Shown here in pieces: positions 8,706 through 17,063 of a DNA stretch of 64,000 nt; the first letter of the stretch is position 1; each line of letters begins with the position of its first letter. Source of the stretch: Actinomadura terrae. GTDB lineage: Bacteria > Actinomycetota > Actinomycetes > Streptosporangiales > Streptosporangiaceae. Under the pieces are notes generated by a model. The model did no database searches. It had not been told where the DNA came from and saw nothing but the letters and a program-made list of their open reading frames with translations. The DNA lies in contig NZ_JAICDG010000003.1 in assembly GCF_022751215.1 (NCBI RefSeq), forward strand, positions 248,001 through 312,000, written 5' to 3'. The translations under genes were made by a program, and so were the position numbers.

Positions 8706-9863
8706 TTGGGACATGTTGTGGCTCCTCCACCAGCATCGCGCGGCAGGACGCGTGCCGCCGTCGCGGCCATCGCCCTGCTCGCCGCCGCCACCGTGTCCGG
8801 CGGGCTGTACGCGGCGCTGACCTTCGAGGACGACGACCCGCCCCGCGCGAGCGCGCCCCAGGCCGGGGTGTCGCCCGGCGGCCCCGGCGGGCCGGTGAAC
8901 GTGGCCGAGGGCGGCCAGGTCGCGCCGCTGCGCCGGGTCGTCCCGCCGGACGTGCTGGCGGTCGCGCGCAAGCCGATCTCCCCCGTCCAGGTCGCGAAGG
9001 TCACGAGGATCTCCGGGGTCAGGGACGTGGTGGCGGTCTCGGGCGGCGCCGTCCAGCTCCAGGGGCGGCAGGTGAACGCGCTCGCGGTCGACCCGTCCTC
9101 GTTCCGCTCGTGGACGCCGCCGGGCACCGCGAAGAAGACCGACCTGTGGTCGGCGCTGGCGGGCGGCCAGTTCGCGGCGTCCCCGGCCGCCGCCGACCAG
9201 CTCCGGCTGAACCGGGGCTTCCCGTACCCGGTCGTGGCGCGGACGGTGTCGACGCTGACGATGGGCGGCTCCGGCCAGTTCGGCCTGCCCGGCATCGACA
9301 TGCTGGTCGGACGGGACGCCGGAACCCGCATGGGCCTCGTCCCCGACGTCGCCGTGCTCGTCAACGCGCCCGGCGCCGACCCCGCCAAGGTCTCCGCCGC
9401 CGTCACGAAGCTCCTCGGCCGAGGCACGAACGTGGTGAACCTGCACGAGGGCAGGTATCAGCCGCCGCCCGGCGACGGCGGCCGCCCCGGCAGCTACCTC
9501 GACCTGTACCGGCAGGCGGCCCGGAGCTGCCGCGGCCTGTCCTGGACGGTGCTCGCCGCGATCGGGCAGGTCGAGAGCGACCACGGGCGCAACGCCGGGC
9601 GGTCCAGCGCGGGCGCCCTCGGCCCCATGCAGTTCCTCCCCACGACCTGGCGCGCCTACGGCGTGGACGGCGACGGCGACGGCAAGGCCGACATCATGAA
9701 CCCCTACGACGCGGTCCCGGGCGCGGCCAAGTACCTGTGCGCGAACGGCGCGGGCGGGGGAGGGCAGCGGCTCTACCGGGCGGTCTGGCAGTACAACCAC
9801 GCCGACTGGTACGTGCAGAAGGTGCTCAACCTGGCGCGGGCCTATGAGGCGCGCTACCGCTGA
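8706..9863 (+). CDS. Secreted or membrane-anchored lytic transglycosylase
   Basis: 385 aa from TTG 8706; a GTG at 8718 is an equally possible start and neither has a clear ribosome site. A signal-anchor lies near residues 18-35 (AVAAIALLAAATVSGG). A 200-residue extracellular region follows, with no named domain seen. The SLT catalytic domain is at the C-terminus: AIGQVESDHGR carries the catalytic Glu, followed by GALGPMQFLPTTW and the Asp-rich loop DGDGDGKADIMNP, then AAKYLC. It cleaves peptidoglycan glycan strands. The DGDGDGKAD loop is typical of actinobacterial MltB-like enzymes. Confidence 0.9.
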   Translation: MGHVVAPPPASRGRTRAAVAAIALLAAATVSGGLYAALTFEDDDPPRASAPQAGVSPGGPGGPVNVAEGGQVAPLRRVVPPDVLAVARKPISPVQVAKVTRISGVRDVVAVSGGAVQLQGRQVNALAVDPSSFRSWTPPGTAKKTDLWSALAGGQFAASPAAADQLRLNRGFPYPVVARTVSTLTMGGSGQFGLPGIDMLVGRDAGTRMGLVPDVAVLVNAPGADPAKVSAAVTKLLGRGTNVVNLHEGRYQPPPGDGGRPGSYLDLYRQAARSCRGLSWTVLAAIGQVESDHGRNAGRSSAGALGPMQFLPTTWRAYGVDGDGDGKADIMNPYDAVPGAAKYLCANGAGGGGQRLYRAVWQYNHADWYVQKVLNLARAYEARYR

Positions 9864-9901
9864 CACGCCCCGGGCGAGGGCACGCGCGGGGGGCTGGTTG
9901 G

Positions 9902-10855
9902 ATGGGGGACATGACGTCGTATGACGCGTTGCTTTTGCTGTCCTTCGGGGGGCCGGAAGGGCCCGATGACGTGATCCCCTTCCTGGAGAACGTGACGCGG
10001 GGACGGAACATCCCCCGCGCGCGGCTGGAGAAGGTCGGGGAGAACTACTACCGGTTCGGCGGGGTCAGCCCGATCAACCAGCTCTGCCGCGACCTCAAGG
10101 CCGCGATCGAGGCCGATTTCGCCGCCCACGGCGTGGACCTCCCGGTCTACTGGGGCAACCGCAACTGGACCCCCTACCTCGCCGACACCGTCCGGGAGAT
10201 GAAGGCGGACGGGATCACGCGCGCTGCCGCGTTCGTCACGTCCGCCTACAGCGGGTACTCCACCAACGACCAGTACCTCCAGGACATCGCCCGCGCCCGC
10301 GACGAGGTGGGCGACGCGCCCGTGATCGACAAGCTGCCCGTCTACAGCGACCGGCCCGGCTTCGTCGAACCGTTCGCGGACGCCGCCAGGGACGCGCTCG
10401 GCCGCCTCCCGGACGGCGCGCGGCTCGTGTTCACCGCGCACAGCGTCCCCCTCTCCCAGCCCAACCGCGAGCTGTACGTGGCGGAGCTGGAGGAGGCCGC
10501 GCGCGCGGTCGCGGCGAAGGCCGCCCCGGGGGAGCCGTGGGACCTCGTCTACCAGAGCCGGAGCGGGGCCCCTGGCCAGCCCTGGCTCGAACCCCAGATC
10601 GACGACCATCTGGAGAAGCTCCACGGCGACGGCGTCCGCGCGGTCGCCGTCGTGCCGATCGGGTTCGTGTCCGACCACATGGAGGTCAAGTACGACCTCG
10701 ACGTCGAGGCGGCCGAGCGCGCCGGGAGCCTCGGCCTCGCGTTCGCCCGGGCCGCCACGCCCGGCACCGACCCGCGCTTCGCGGCGCTGGCCCGCGAGCT
10801 GCTGACCGAGGCGCGGGCCGGCACACCACAGACCGAGACGGGGGAGCGGCCGTGA
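9902..10855 (+). CDS. hemH: Ferrochelatase (coproporphyrin ferrochelatase)
   Basis: 317 aa; ATG 9902 or ATG 9911 (MTSYDALLLLSFGGPEGPDD) may be the true start. It inserts iron into the porphyrin in the last steps of heme synthesis. Diagnostic parts are LLSFGGPEGPDDV, FTAHSVPLSQ (active-site His), YQSRSGAPGQPWLEP and GFVSDHMEVKYDLD (active-site Glu). In Actinobacteria the route is the coproporphyrin-dependent one. Unlike the Mycobacterium and Streptomyces enzymes there is no Cys cluster at the C-terminus, which simply ends TPQTETGERP, so the usual [2Fe-2S] ligands look absent. It overlaps the phosphatase gene by a GTGA junction. Confidence 0.95.
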   Translation: MGDMTSYDALLLLSFGGPEGPDDVIPFLENVTRGRNIPRARLEKVGENYYRFGGVSPINQLCRDLKAAIEADFAAHGVDLPVYWGNRNWTPYLADTVREMKADGITRAAAFVTSAYSGYSTNDQYLQDIARARDEVGDAPVIDKLPVYSDRPGFVEPFADAARDALGRLPDGARLVFTAHSVPLSQPNRELYVAELEEAARAVAAKAAPGEPWDLVYQSRSGAPGQPWLEPQIDDHLEKLHGDGVRAVAVVPIGFVSDHMEVKYDLDVEAAERAGSLGLAFARAATPGTDPRFAALARELLTEARAGTPQTETGERP

Positions 10856-11661
10856 GCCTGGCCGAGGAACTGCTGGAGCTGGCCACCGCGACCGCGCGGG
10901 AGGCCGGCCGGATGCTGGTCGACAAGCGTCCGCCGGCCGGCCCGGACGTCGTCCAGACCAAGTCGAGCCCCACCGACGTCGTGACCCAGATGGACCGTGC
11001 CGCCGAGTCGCTGATCATCGACCGGATCACGGCGGCGCGCCCGGACGACGGCTTCCTCGGCGAGGAGGGCGGCACCCGCGCGGGCGCGAGCGGCGTCCGC
11101 TGGGTGATCGACCCGATCGACGGCACCGTCAACTACCTCTACGACCTGCCGGACTGGGCCGTCAGCATCGCCGCCGAGTCCGGCGGCGTCGCGCTCGCGG
11201 GCGCCGTGGTGCTGCCGCGGCGCGGTGAGACCTACACCGCCGCGCGCGGCGCGGGGGCCCTCCTGCACACCGAGTCCGGGACGCGCGAACTGCGCGTGAA
11301 CGCCTCCGTGCCGCTGGAGCGGGCGCTGCTGTCCACCGGGTTCGGCTACGCGGCCGCCCGCCGCGCGAGCCAGGCCCAGGTGCTCACGGGCGTGCTGCCC
11401 AACGTCCGCGACATCCGCCGGGGCGGCTCCTGCTGCGTGGACCTGTGCTCGCTGGCCGCCGGACGCGTCGACGCCTACTACGAGCGCGGCGTCCAGGAGT
11501 GGGACGTCGCCGCCGGGGCGCTGATCGTCCAGGAGGCGGGCGGGCGCGTCGAGGGCCTGCACGGCGCCCCCGCCGGACCGGACCTCACGATCGCCGCCGG
11601 CCCCGGCACCTTCGAGGCCCTGCACGCCCTTCTGGCCGGCCTTGACCCGCTGCGGGACTGA
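10852..11661 (+). CDS. suhB: Inositol monophosphatase family protein (SuhB-like)
   Basis: 269 aa from GTG 10852, which overlaps the hemH stop. Mg-dependent phosphatase fold: LGEEGG (metal ligand Glu), WVIDPIDGTVNYLYDLP (metal-binding DPIDGT) and EWDVAAGALIVQEAGG (the late Asp motif). It should hydrolyse myo-inositol-1-phosphate or a related sugar phosphate, feeding inositol for mycothiol and phosphatidylinositol. In mycobacteria suhB lies next to the DUF4193/dut block, and in Streptomyces next to hemH and cutRS. The context supports the SuhB-like call more than exact substrate. Confidence 0.9.
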   Translation: MSLAEELLELATATAREAGRMLVDKRPPAGPDVVQTKSSPTDVVTQMDRAAESLIIDRITAARPDDGFLGEEGGTRAGASGVRWVIDPIDGTVNYLYDLPDWAVSIAAESGGVALAGAVVLPRRGETYTAARGAGALLHTESGTRELRVNASVPLERALLSTGFGYAAARRASQAQVLTGVLPNVRDIRRGGSCCVDLCSLAAGRVDAYYERGVQEWDVAAGALIVQEAGGRVEGLHGAPAGPDLTIAAGPGTFEALHALLAGLDPLRD

Positions 11662-11689
11662 GCCGCCCGGAGCACGTCCGGGGACGCTG

Positions 11690-11717
11690 AGAGCCCGGGG
11701 TCACGACCCCGGGCTCT
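11690..11717. terminator. Bidirectional hairpin terminator
   Basis: Perfect 13-bp inverted repeat agagcccggggtc (11690-11702) / gaccccgggctct (11705-11717) with a 2-base centre, lying between the convergent suhB-like gene and the 58-aa gene. It lacks a T-run, as is common for actinobacterial terminators. Confidence 0.8.
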
Positions 11718-11741
11718 GGGATGAATCGCTGGGCCTTCGCG

Positions 11742-11918
11742 TCAATCGCAGCTGGGAGCTTCTACGCCGATATCGTTGTTCGCCGCGATCCGGCGCAGTT
11801 CGTTGATCTCCTCCTGGCGGATGTCCACCAGGTAGGTGTCGCCATCTGCGTGGGCGCTGCGCAATGACGCGTACGCGTCGTCGAGCCGCTGGTGGATCAT
11901 GCGTGACAACTCGCCCAT
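11742..11918 (-). CDS. Small 58-aa protein
   Basis: ATG 11918 is preceded by a strong GGAGGAGG ribosome site. Translation begins MGELSRMIHQRLDDAYASLR and ends NNDIGVEAPSCD. It is a charged, helical-looking soluble protein with no signal or membrane segment and a Cys as second-last residue. I do not recognise the family; small proteins of this look occur beside cutRS-type loci in actinomycetes. Good ribosome site, a downstream terminator and sensible codon use support a real gene. Confidence 0.7.
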   Translation of the reverse strand: MGELSRMIHQRLDDAYASLRSAHADGDTYLVDIRQEEINELRRIAANNDIGVEAPSCD

Positions 11919-12123
11919 GGGCCTCCTCCCGGATCGTGCCCGTGCCCTACCCAGCCTTAGGCTGAAGGTAAACCTGTTGGCCGATGCAAATTTCGTGGAC
12001 TCTTGCGCCGAGCCTAGGCGGGGTCGCGAACGGCGGTCTGAACGGGTGCTTACGGGCGTCTTACGGGCTCCGTGGCATACCTAAGTCCCGGGGCGGGAGG
12101 CGCCCCGGCCGGAGGGGGACGCA

Positions 12124-12777
12124 GTGCGTGTTCTAGTCGTCGAGGACGAGCGGGTGCTCGCCGACGCCATCGCCACCGGCCTGCGCAGGGACGCGCTGGC
12201 CGTGGACGTGGCCTACGACGGCGCCGGGGCGCTGGAGCGGGCCGGCGTCAACGAGTACGACGTGATCGTCCTCGACCGCGACCTGCCGCGGGTCCACGGC
12301 GACGACGTGTGCAAGCAGCTCGTGTCGCGCCGCTACCCGGCGCGGATCATCATGTTGACGGCGGCGGGCGAGCTGGACGACCGGGTCGAGGGCCTGTCGA
12401 TCGGCGCCGACGACTACCTCGCCAAGCCGTTCGCGTTCGCCGAGCTGATCGCCCGGGTGCGGGCCCTCGGCCGCCGCGCCGCCGCGCCGCTGCCGCCGGT
12501 GCTGGAGCGCGCCGGGATCACGCTCGACCCGGCCCGCCGCGAGGTGCACCGCGACGCCCGCCCGGTGGAGCTGACCCGCAAGGAGTTCGCCGTCCTGGAG
12601 GTGCTGCTGAGCGCGGACGGAGCGGTCGTCAGCTCCGAGCAGCTCCTGGAGAAGGCCTGGGACGAGCACATCGACCCGTTCACCAACGTCGTGCGCGTCA
12701 CGATGATGACGCTGCGCAAGAAGCTGGGCGACCCGCCGGTGATCGAGACCGTGCCCGGCGTGGGGTACCGGCTGTGA
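12124..12777 (+). CDS. cutR: Response regulator CutR (OmpR/PhoB family)
   Basis: 217 aa from GTG 12124. The receiver domain has acidic residues E7/D8, phospho-acceptor D51 (YDVIVLDRDLP) and K101 (YLAKPF). A winged-helix DNA-binding domain (about 125-217) ends TVPGVGYRL. Length and wording match Streptomyces CutR closely (VFDG/VEGL...GADDYL...PFAFAELIARVRALGRR), and the genes around it match as well. It should be phosphorylated by CutS, whose gene overlaps by 4 bp. In Streptomyces the system responds to cell-envelope or secreted-protein folding state. Confidence 0.92.
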   Translation: MRVLVVEDERVLADAIATGLRRDALAVDVAYDGAGALERAGVNEYDVIVLDRDLPRVHGDDVCKQLVSRRYPARIIMLTAAGELDDRVEGLSIGADDYLAKPFAFAELIARVRALGRRAAAPLPPVLERAGITLDPARREVHRDARPVELTRKEFAVLEVLLSADGAVVSSEQLLEKAWDEHIDPFTNVVRVTMMTLRKKLGDPPVIETVPGVGYRL

Positions 12778-14231
12778 CCGGCCCCGCGCCCCGGGGCGGT
12801 CCCGAGGAACCGGAGGAGACGACCGGCGCGTCCGCGTCCTTCCCGTCCGCCGCCGAGCCCAACCGGGGCGGGCCCGGCAAGAGCGAGCCGGGCAAGAGCG
12901 AGCCGGGCCGGCCGGAGCCGAACACCTCCCGGGAGGACGAGGCGTCCGGCGACGACCATGTCGTGGGCGCCGGGCATGCGCGGGCGGCCCGTCCCGCGTC
13001 CGCTCCCGGGGGGCGGCGCGGGCAGCCGTGGCGGCGGCCGGGCCCGCAGCAGTTCCCCCAGCAGCCGAACCAGGGCGTCAAGGGCGTGTGGCGCACCGAG
13101 GACGGGTCGTTCGCGACCGACCTGAAGGCGCTGCCGAGCCGGATGAGCGTCCGGCTGCGGCTGACCCTGCTGTACGGGCTGCTGTTCTTCATGGCGGGCG
13201 CGCTGCTGCTGTTCGTGATGTCGATCCTCGTCGCCAACATCCTCGGCGGCGTCAAGGTCGTCGGGTTCGGGATCAACGACCCGGAGACGGCCGCCGAGGT
13301 GCAGCACCAGTTCGTCGAGCAGACGATGAAGCAGCTCGTCGGGCGGTCGCTGGTCGCGCTCGGCGGGGTCGGCATCATCACGCTCGTGCTCGGCTACTTC
13401 GTCGCCGACCGGGCGCTCAGCCCGCTCCAGCGGGTCACCGCCACCGCGCGCCGCCTCTCGGAGAGCACGCTGCACGAGCGGATCGCGCTGGAGGGGCCCG
13501 ACGACGAGATCAAGGAGCTGGCCGACACCTTCGACGCGATGCTGGAGCGGCTCGGTCAGGCGTTCGACTCGCAGCGAAGATTCGTGGCCAACGCCTCGCA
13601 CGAGCTGCGGACCCCGCTTGCGATCAACCGGACGCTGCTGGAGGTCGCGCTCGGCGACCCCGACGTGTCCGACGACCTGCGCGCCGTCGGGCGGACGCTG
13701 CTGGCCACCAACGCCCGGCACGAGCGGCTGATCGAGGGGCTGCTGCTGCTCGCCCGCAGCGAGCGCGAGCTGACCACCCGCAGCCCCGTCGACCTCGCCG
13801 AGGTCGCCGCGACCGTGCTGGAGCACTCCGCCCGCCGCGACCACGACAACGACGTCTCCGTCCACCCGGAGCTGACGTCCGGGACGGCGCTCGGCGACCC
13901 GGTGCTGCTGGAGCACCTGGTGTCCAACCTCGTCGAGAACGCGGTCAAGCACAACGAGGACGGCGGCGAGCTGTGGATCCGCACCGGCCTGCTGGAGGGC
14001 TGGGCGACCGTCCAGGTCGAGAACACCGGCCCGGCCGTCCCCGCCTACGAGGTCGAGCGGCTGTTCGAGCCGTTCCGGCGGCTGAACGCCGACCGCGTCG
14101 AGTCGGCCAAGGGCGCGGGGCTCGGGCTCTCGATCGTCCGCTCGGTGGTGCTCGCGCACCGGGGCGCGGTGTACGCGGCGCCGCGTCCGGGCGGCGGGCT
14201 GATCGTCACCGTCCGCCTGCCTCCTGGCTGA
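12774..14231 (+). CDS. cutS: Sensor histidine kinase CutS
   Basis: 485 aa from GTG 12774, overlapping cutR (GTGA). An unusually long N-terminal extension of about 125 residues is low-complexity, with KSEPGKSEPGRPEP repeats and a basic Gln/Pro segment. TM1 follows (about 137-158), then a short extracellular loop, TM2 (about 200-220), HAMP, HisKA with NASHELRTPL (His 276) and HATPase with N-box NLVENAVKHN and G-box GAGLGLSIV. The extracellular loop has no Cys, although sensing cysteines are reported for Streptomyces CutS. Autophosphorylates and passes phosphate to CutR. Confidence 0.9.
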   Translation: MTGPAPRGGPEEPEETTGASASFPSAAEPNRGGPGKSEPGKSEPGRPEPNTSREDEASGDDHVVGAGHARAARPASAPGGRRGQPWRRPGPQQFPQQPNQGVKGVWRTEDGSFATDLKALPSRMSVRLRLTLLYGLLFFMAGALLLFVMSILVANILGGVKVVGFGINDPETAAEVQHQFVEQTMKQLVGRSLVALGGVGIITLVLGYFVADRALSPLQRVTATARRLSESTLHERIALEGPDDEIKELADTFDAMLERLGQAFDSQRRFVANASHELRTPLAINRTLLEVALGDPDVSDDLRAVGRTLLATNARHERLIEGLLLLARSERELTTRSPVDLAEVAATVLEHSARRDHDNDVSVHPELTSGTALGDPVLLEHLVSNLVENAVKHNEDGGELWIRTGLLEGWATVQVENTGPAVPAYEVERLFEPFRRLNADRVESAKGAGLGLSIVRSVVLAHRGAVYAAPRPGGGLIVTVRLPPG

Positions 14232-14246
14232 TCCGCCGCTCGGGAA

Positions 14247-16985
14247 CTACTTGAGGGCGGCGTTCGCGAGGGTCGGGTCGCCGTCGAAGTCGAACTCCAG
14301 CCCCACGTACTTGTCGCTGCGCAGGGCGGCGCGTCCGAGTTCGGCGAGCGGGATCAGCGCCATGTCGTCCAGCGCGACCTTCTCGGCCTGCCGGTACAGG
14401 TCGGCCCGCTGGCCCTCCGGGACGGTCCGCACCGCCCGGTACATCAGGTCGTCGAAGCGCGTGTTCCTGTACCCGGCGAGGTTGTAGTAGGAGTTGGCCT
14501 CCGTCGCGACGCCGGTGCTGCCCAGCAGGCTCCACAGCATCGTGTAGGGCGTCGGGTAGTCGGGCGACCAGGCGAAGAACGCCAGCCCGGACGCGTCCTT
14601 GGCGACGACGTTCTTGCGGTAGGCCGAGAAGTCCGAGGGCCGCTGCTCGATCCGCCAGCCGAGCGTCCGCTCCAGCTGCGCCGCGACGACCGCCCCGAGG
14701 CGCTGGTAGGCGGGCAGGTTCTGCATGTAGAGGCGGACGTTCGTCCCCGCCTTCAGCCCGGCCTGCGCCGCGAGCTGCTTGGCCTTCGCGGGGTCGGAGG
14801 CGTCGCAGGACGGGCACGCCCCCGGCTTCCCGAACCCGGGCAGCGCCGCCGGGACCACGCCGTGCGCCGGGCGGTTCACTCCGCCGAGCGCCCTGCTGAT
14901 CTCGTCGCGGTCGAGGGCGTAGGAGACCGCCAGCCGCGCCTCCTTGCTGGACATCGCCCCCCGCGCCGTGATCGGCACCAGCATCCGCTCGGACGCGAGG
15001 AACCGCGTGATCACGTTCGCCTGCCCGGCGGTCGCCGCGTCGTCGTTGCTGAGCGTGCTCCAGCCGACCTGGCCGGAGGTGAAGGCGGCGCGTCCGGCGG
15101 CGGCGTCGGAGTCCAGCCGGACGGTCACCTGGTCGAGCCGCGCCTGGCCGAACGCCCACGCGGGGTTGCGGGCCAGCGTGACCGTCTTGCCCTTGACGTA
15201 CGAGGCGACCTTGAACGGGCCGTTGCCCACGGGCTCCATGTTGTAGGTGGCGTTGTCGGCCTTGCCCGCGCTCACCGGGACGGGTGCGAACACCGGGTCG
15301 GCGAGCCGCGCCGGGAAGTCGCAGTTCGGCGAGGTCAGCGTGACGACGAGGCCGCCGCCGCCGGTCACCTTGACGCCCGAGAACTCCGCCGCCTTGTTGG
15401 CCGACACCAGCGCGTACCCGTCGATGTCGGCCATCAGCAGCGGCGAGTCCCCGGTCGTGACCGAGGCGGCGCGGGCCCAGCCGCGCGCGAACGCCTGCGC
15501 GTCGACCGGCGAGCCGTCGCTGAACAGCGTCCCCTCCTTGAGGGCGATCGTCCACGTCTTGCATGTCGAGTCGGGCTGGATCGAGGTCGCGAGCCGGTTG
15601 CGGACGGCGCCGTCGGTGCCCGTCTCCGTCAGCCCCGTGAACAGCTGCTTGCCGAGGAACCGCGCGGTGCCCGAGATGCTGTGCGAAGGGTCGATCTCCG
15701 AGCCGCTACCGAGGTCGCTGCGGGTGGAGACGGCCAGGGTGCCGCCCGTCCGCCCGAGCGGCGTCGGGCCCGGGTCGGGGTCGCCGCCGTCGCTCATCCG
15801 CACGGCGATCACCGTCCCGGTGATGATGAGGGCGACCAGCGCCGCGCCGCCCGCCCCGGCGAGCACGCCGAGGCCGCGCCGGCGCTTCCCGCCGCCCTTC
15901 CCGTTCGGCGCGCCGAGGGCCGGGTCTCCGAACGGCGACGTCGACCCCCCTGACGGCGACCCGCCCGACGGCCACGTGGGCCCGGCGGGCACCTGCCCCG
16001 GGAACCCCGGCGGGGGAGCGGGGGCCGGGGGCGGGAACGGCGCCGGCGGCGGCCCGGCCGAGGCGTGCAGTCCCTCCGACTCGGCGGCGGCCTCCGCGCC
16101 CTGGTTGAGGATCGTGGTGTCGTGTCCGTCCCCGCCCCCCACGGCGACGGCCCCGGCGCCCGGCTCCGGCAGGCTCCCCGCGAGCCGCAGCAGGTAGGCC
16201 AGGACGTGCTGCGACTGCGGGCGCAGCGCCGGGTCCTTGGCGAGGCACCCGGCGACGAGCCCGCGCAGCGGCTCGGCGAGCGCCCCGAGGTCGGGCGGCA
16301 TGTTGAGGATGCGGTGCATCACCGCCGGGATCGAGTCCTGCCCGAACGCCGGACGCCCGGACGAGGCGTAGGCCATCGTCGCCGCCCACGCCCACACGTC
16401 CGCGGGCGGCCCGACCCGGGCGCCGGAGATCTGCTCGGGCGCCATGTAGGCGGGGGTGCCGATCGCCGTGCTCGACAGCGTGCCAGTGGCGTCCAGCGCC
16501 CGCGCGATGCCGAAGTCGATCACGCGCGGGCCGTCCGGCGCGAGCAGCACGTTGGCGGGCTTGAAGTCGCGGTGCACGACCCCGGCCTGGTGGATCGCGG
16601 CGAGCGCGGTCATCGTGCCGATCGCGACGCGGTCCAGGTCGGCGCCGGTGCGCGGGCCGTCGGCCGCCAGCACCTCCGACAGCGAGGGGCCGTCGATGAA
16701 CTCGCTGACGATGTAGGGCCGGTCGCCCTCCACGTCGGAGTCCAGGACGCGCGCGGTGCAGAACGGCGAGACGCGCTTGGCCACCGCCACCTCGGCCGCG
16801 AACCGGGACCTGGCCTTGGCGTCGCCGCTGAACCGCGCGTGCAGCAGCTTCACCGCGACCCGGTGGCCCGGTTCGTCCTCGCCGAGGAACACCGTCCCCT
16901 GGCCGCCCTCGCCGAGCAGGCCGGTCAGCCGGTAGGGCCCGAGATGGGCCGGATCACCCGAGCGGAGAGGGGCGACCTCTGCCAT
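14247..16985 (-). CDS. Ser/Thr protein kinase fused to family-5 solute-binding domain
   Basis: 912 aa from ATG 16985. The N-terminal Hanks-type kinase (about 15-275) has the P-loop LGEGGQGTVFLGED, K46, HRDFKPANVLL (D140), DFG at 157-159 and MAPEQ. A Pro/Gly-rich linker follows, then one membrane span near residues 375-400, then a 500-residue extracellular SBP_bac_5 (peptide/nickel-type) domain with GGTLAVSTRSDLGSG, FSDGSPVDAQAFARGW and YNMEPVGNGPFKV. The natural reading is a receptor kinase whose ligand sensor is an ABC-type binding protein. No ABC permease is nearby. Similar fusions are annotated in other actinobacteria; ligand and targets are unknown. Confidence 0.9.
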   Translation of the reverse strand: MAEVAPLRSGDPAHLGPYRLTGLLGEGGQGTVFLGEDEPGHRVAVKLLHARFSGDAKARSRFAAEVAVAKRVSPFCTARVLDSDVEGDRPYIVSEFIDGPSLSEVLAADGPRTGADLDRVAIGTMTALAAIHQAGVVHRDFKPANVLLAPDGPRVIDFGIARALDATGTLSSTAIGTPAYMAPEQISGARVGPPADVWAWAATMAYASSGRPAFGQDSIPAVMHRILNMPPDLGALAEPLRGLVAGCLAKDPALRPQSQHVLAYLLRLAGSLPEPGAGAVAVGGGDGHDTTILNQGAEAAAESEGLHASAGPPPAPFPPPAPAPPPGFPGQVPAGPTWPSGGSPSGGSTSPFGDPALGAPNGKGGGKRRRGLGVLAGAGGAALVALIITGTVIAVRMSDGGDPDPGPTPLGRTGGTLAVSTRSDLGSGSEIDPSHSISGTARFLGKQLFTGLTETGTDGAVRNRLATSIQPDSTCKTWTIALKEGTLFSDGSPVDAQAFARGWARAASVTTGDSPLLMADIDGYALVSANKAAEFSGVKVTGGGGLVVTLTSPNCDFPARLADPVFAPVPVSAGKADNATYNMEPVGNGPFKVASYVKGKTVTLARNPAWAFGQARLDQVTVRLDSDAAAGRAAFTSGQVGWSTLSNDDAATAGQANVITRFLASERMLVPITARGAMSSKEARLAVSYALDRDEISRALGGVNRPAHGVVPAALPGFGKPGACPSCDASDPAKAKQLAAQAGLKAGTNVRLYMQNLPAYQRLGAVVAAQLERTLGWRIEQRPSDFSAYRKNVVAKDASGLAFFAWSPDYPTPYTMLWSLLGSTGVATEANSYYNLAGYRNTRFDDLMYRAVRTVPEGQRADLYRQAEKVALDDMALIPLAELGRAALRSDKYVGLEFDFDGDPTLANAALK

Positions 16986-17022
16986 CTGTGTCCTTTCCGG
17001 TGGCCGTTGTCGGGGACGCCTC

Positions 17023-17056
17023 GGCCCGCCGCGGGGAGTCCTCCCCGCGGCGGGCC
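17023..17056. terminator. Hairpin terminator between the two kinase genes
   Basis: Perfect 16-bp inverted repeat ggcccgccgcggggag (17023-17038) / ctccccgcggcgggcc (17041-17056) just after the stop of the upstream kinase gene. It suggests that the two kinases are separately transcribed. Confidence 0.8.
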
Positions 17057-17063
17057 GCGCCCG

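Noticed and set aside
14247..16985. Kinase/solute-binding fusion as an assembly artefact
   Set aside because: The frame is continuous through a plausible linker and one membrane span, and similar fusions are known in actinobacteria, so it is treated as real.
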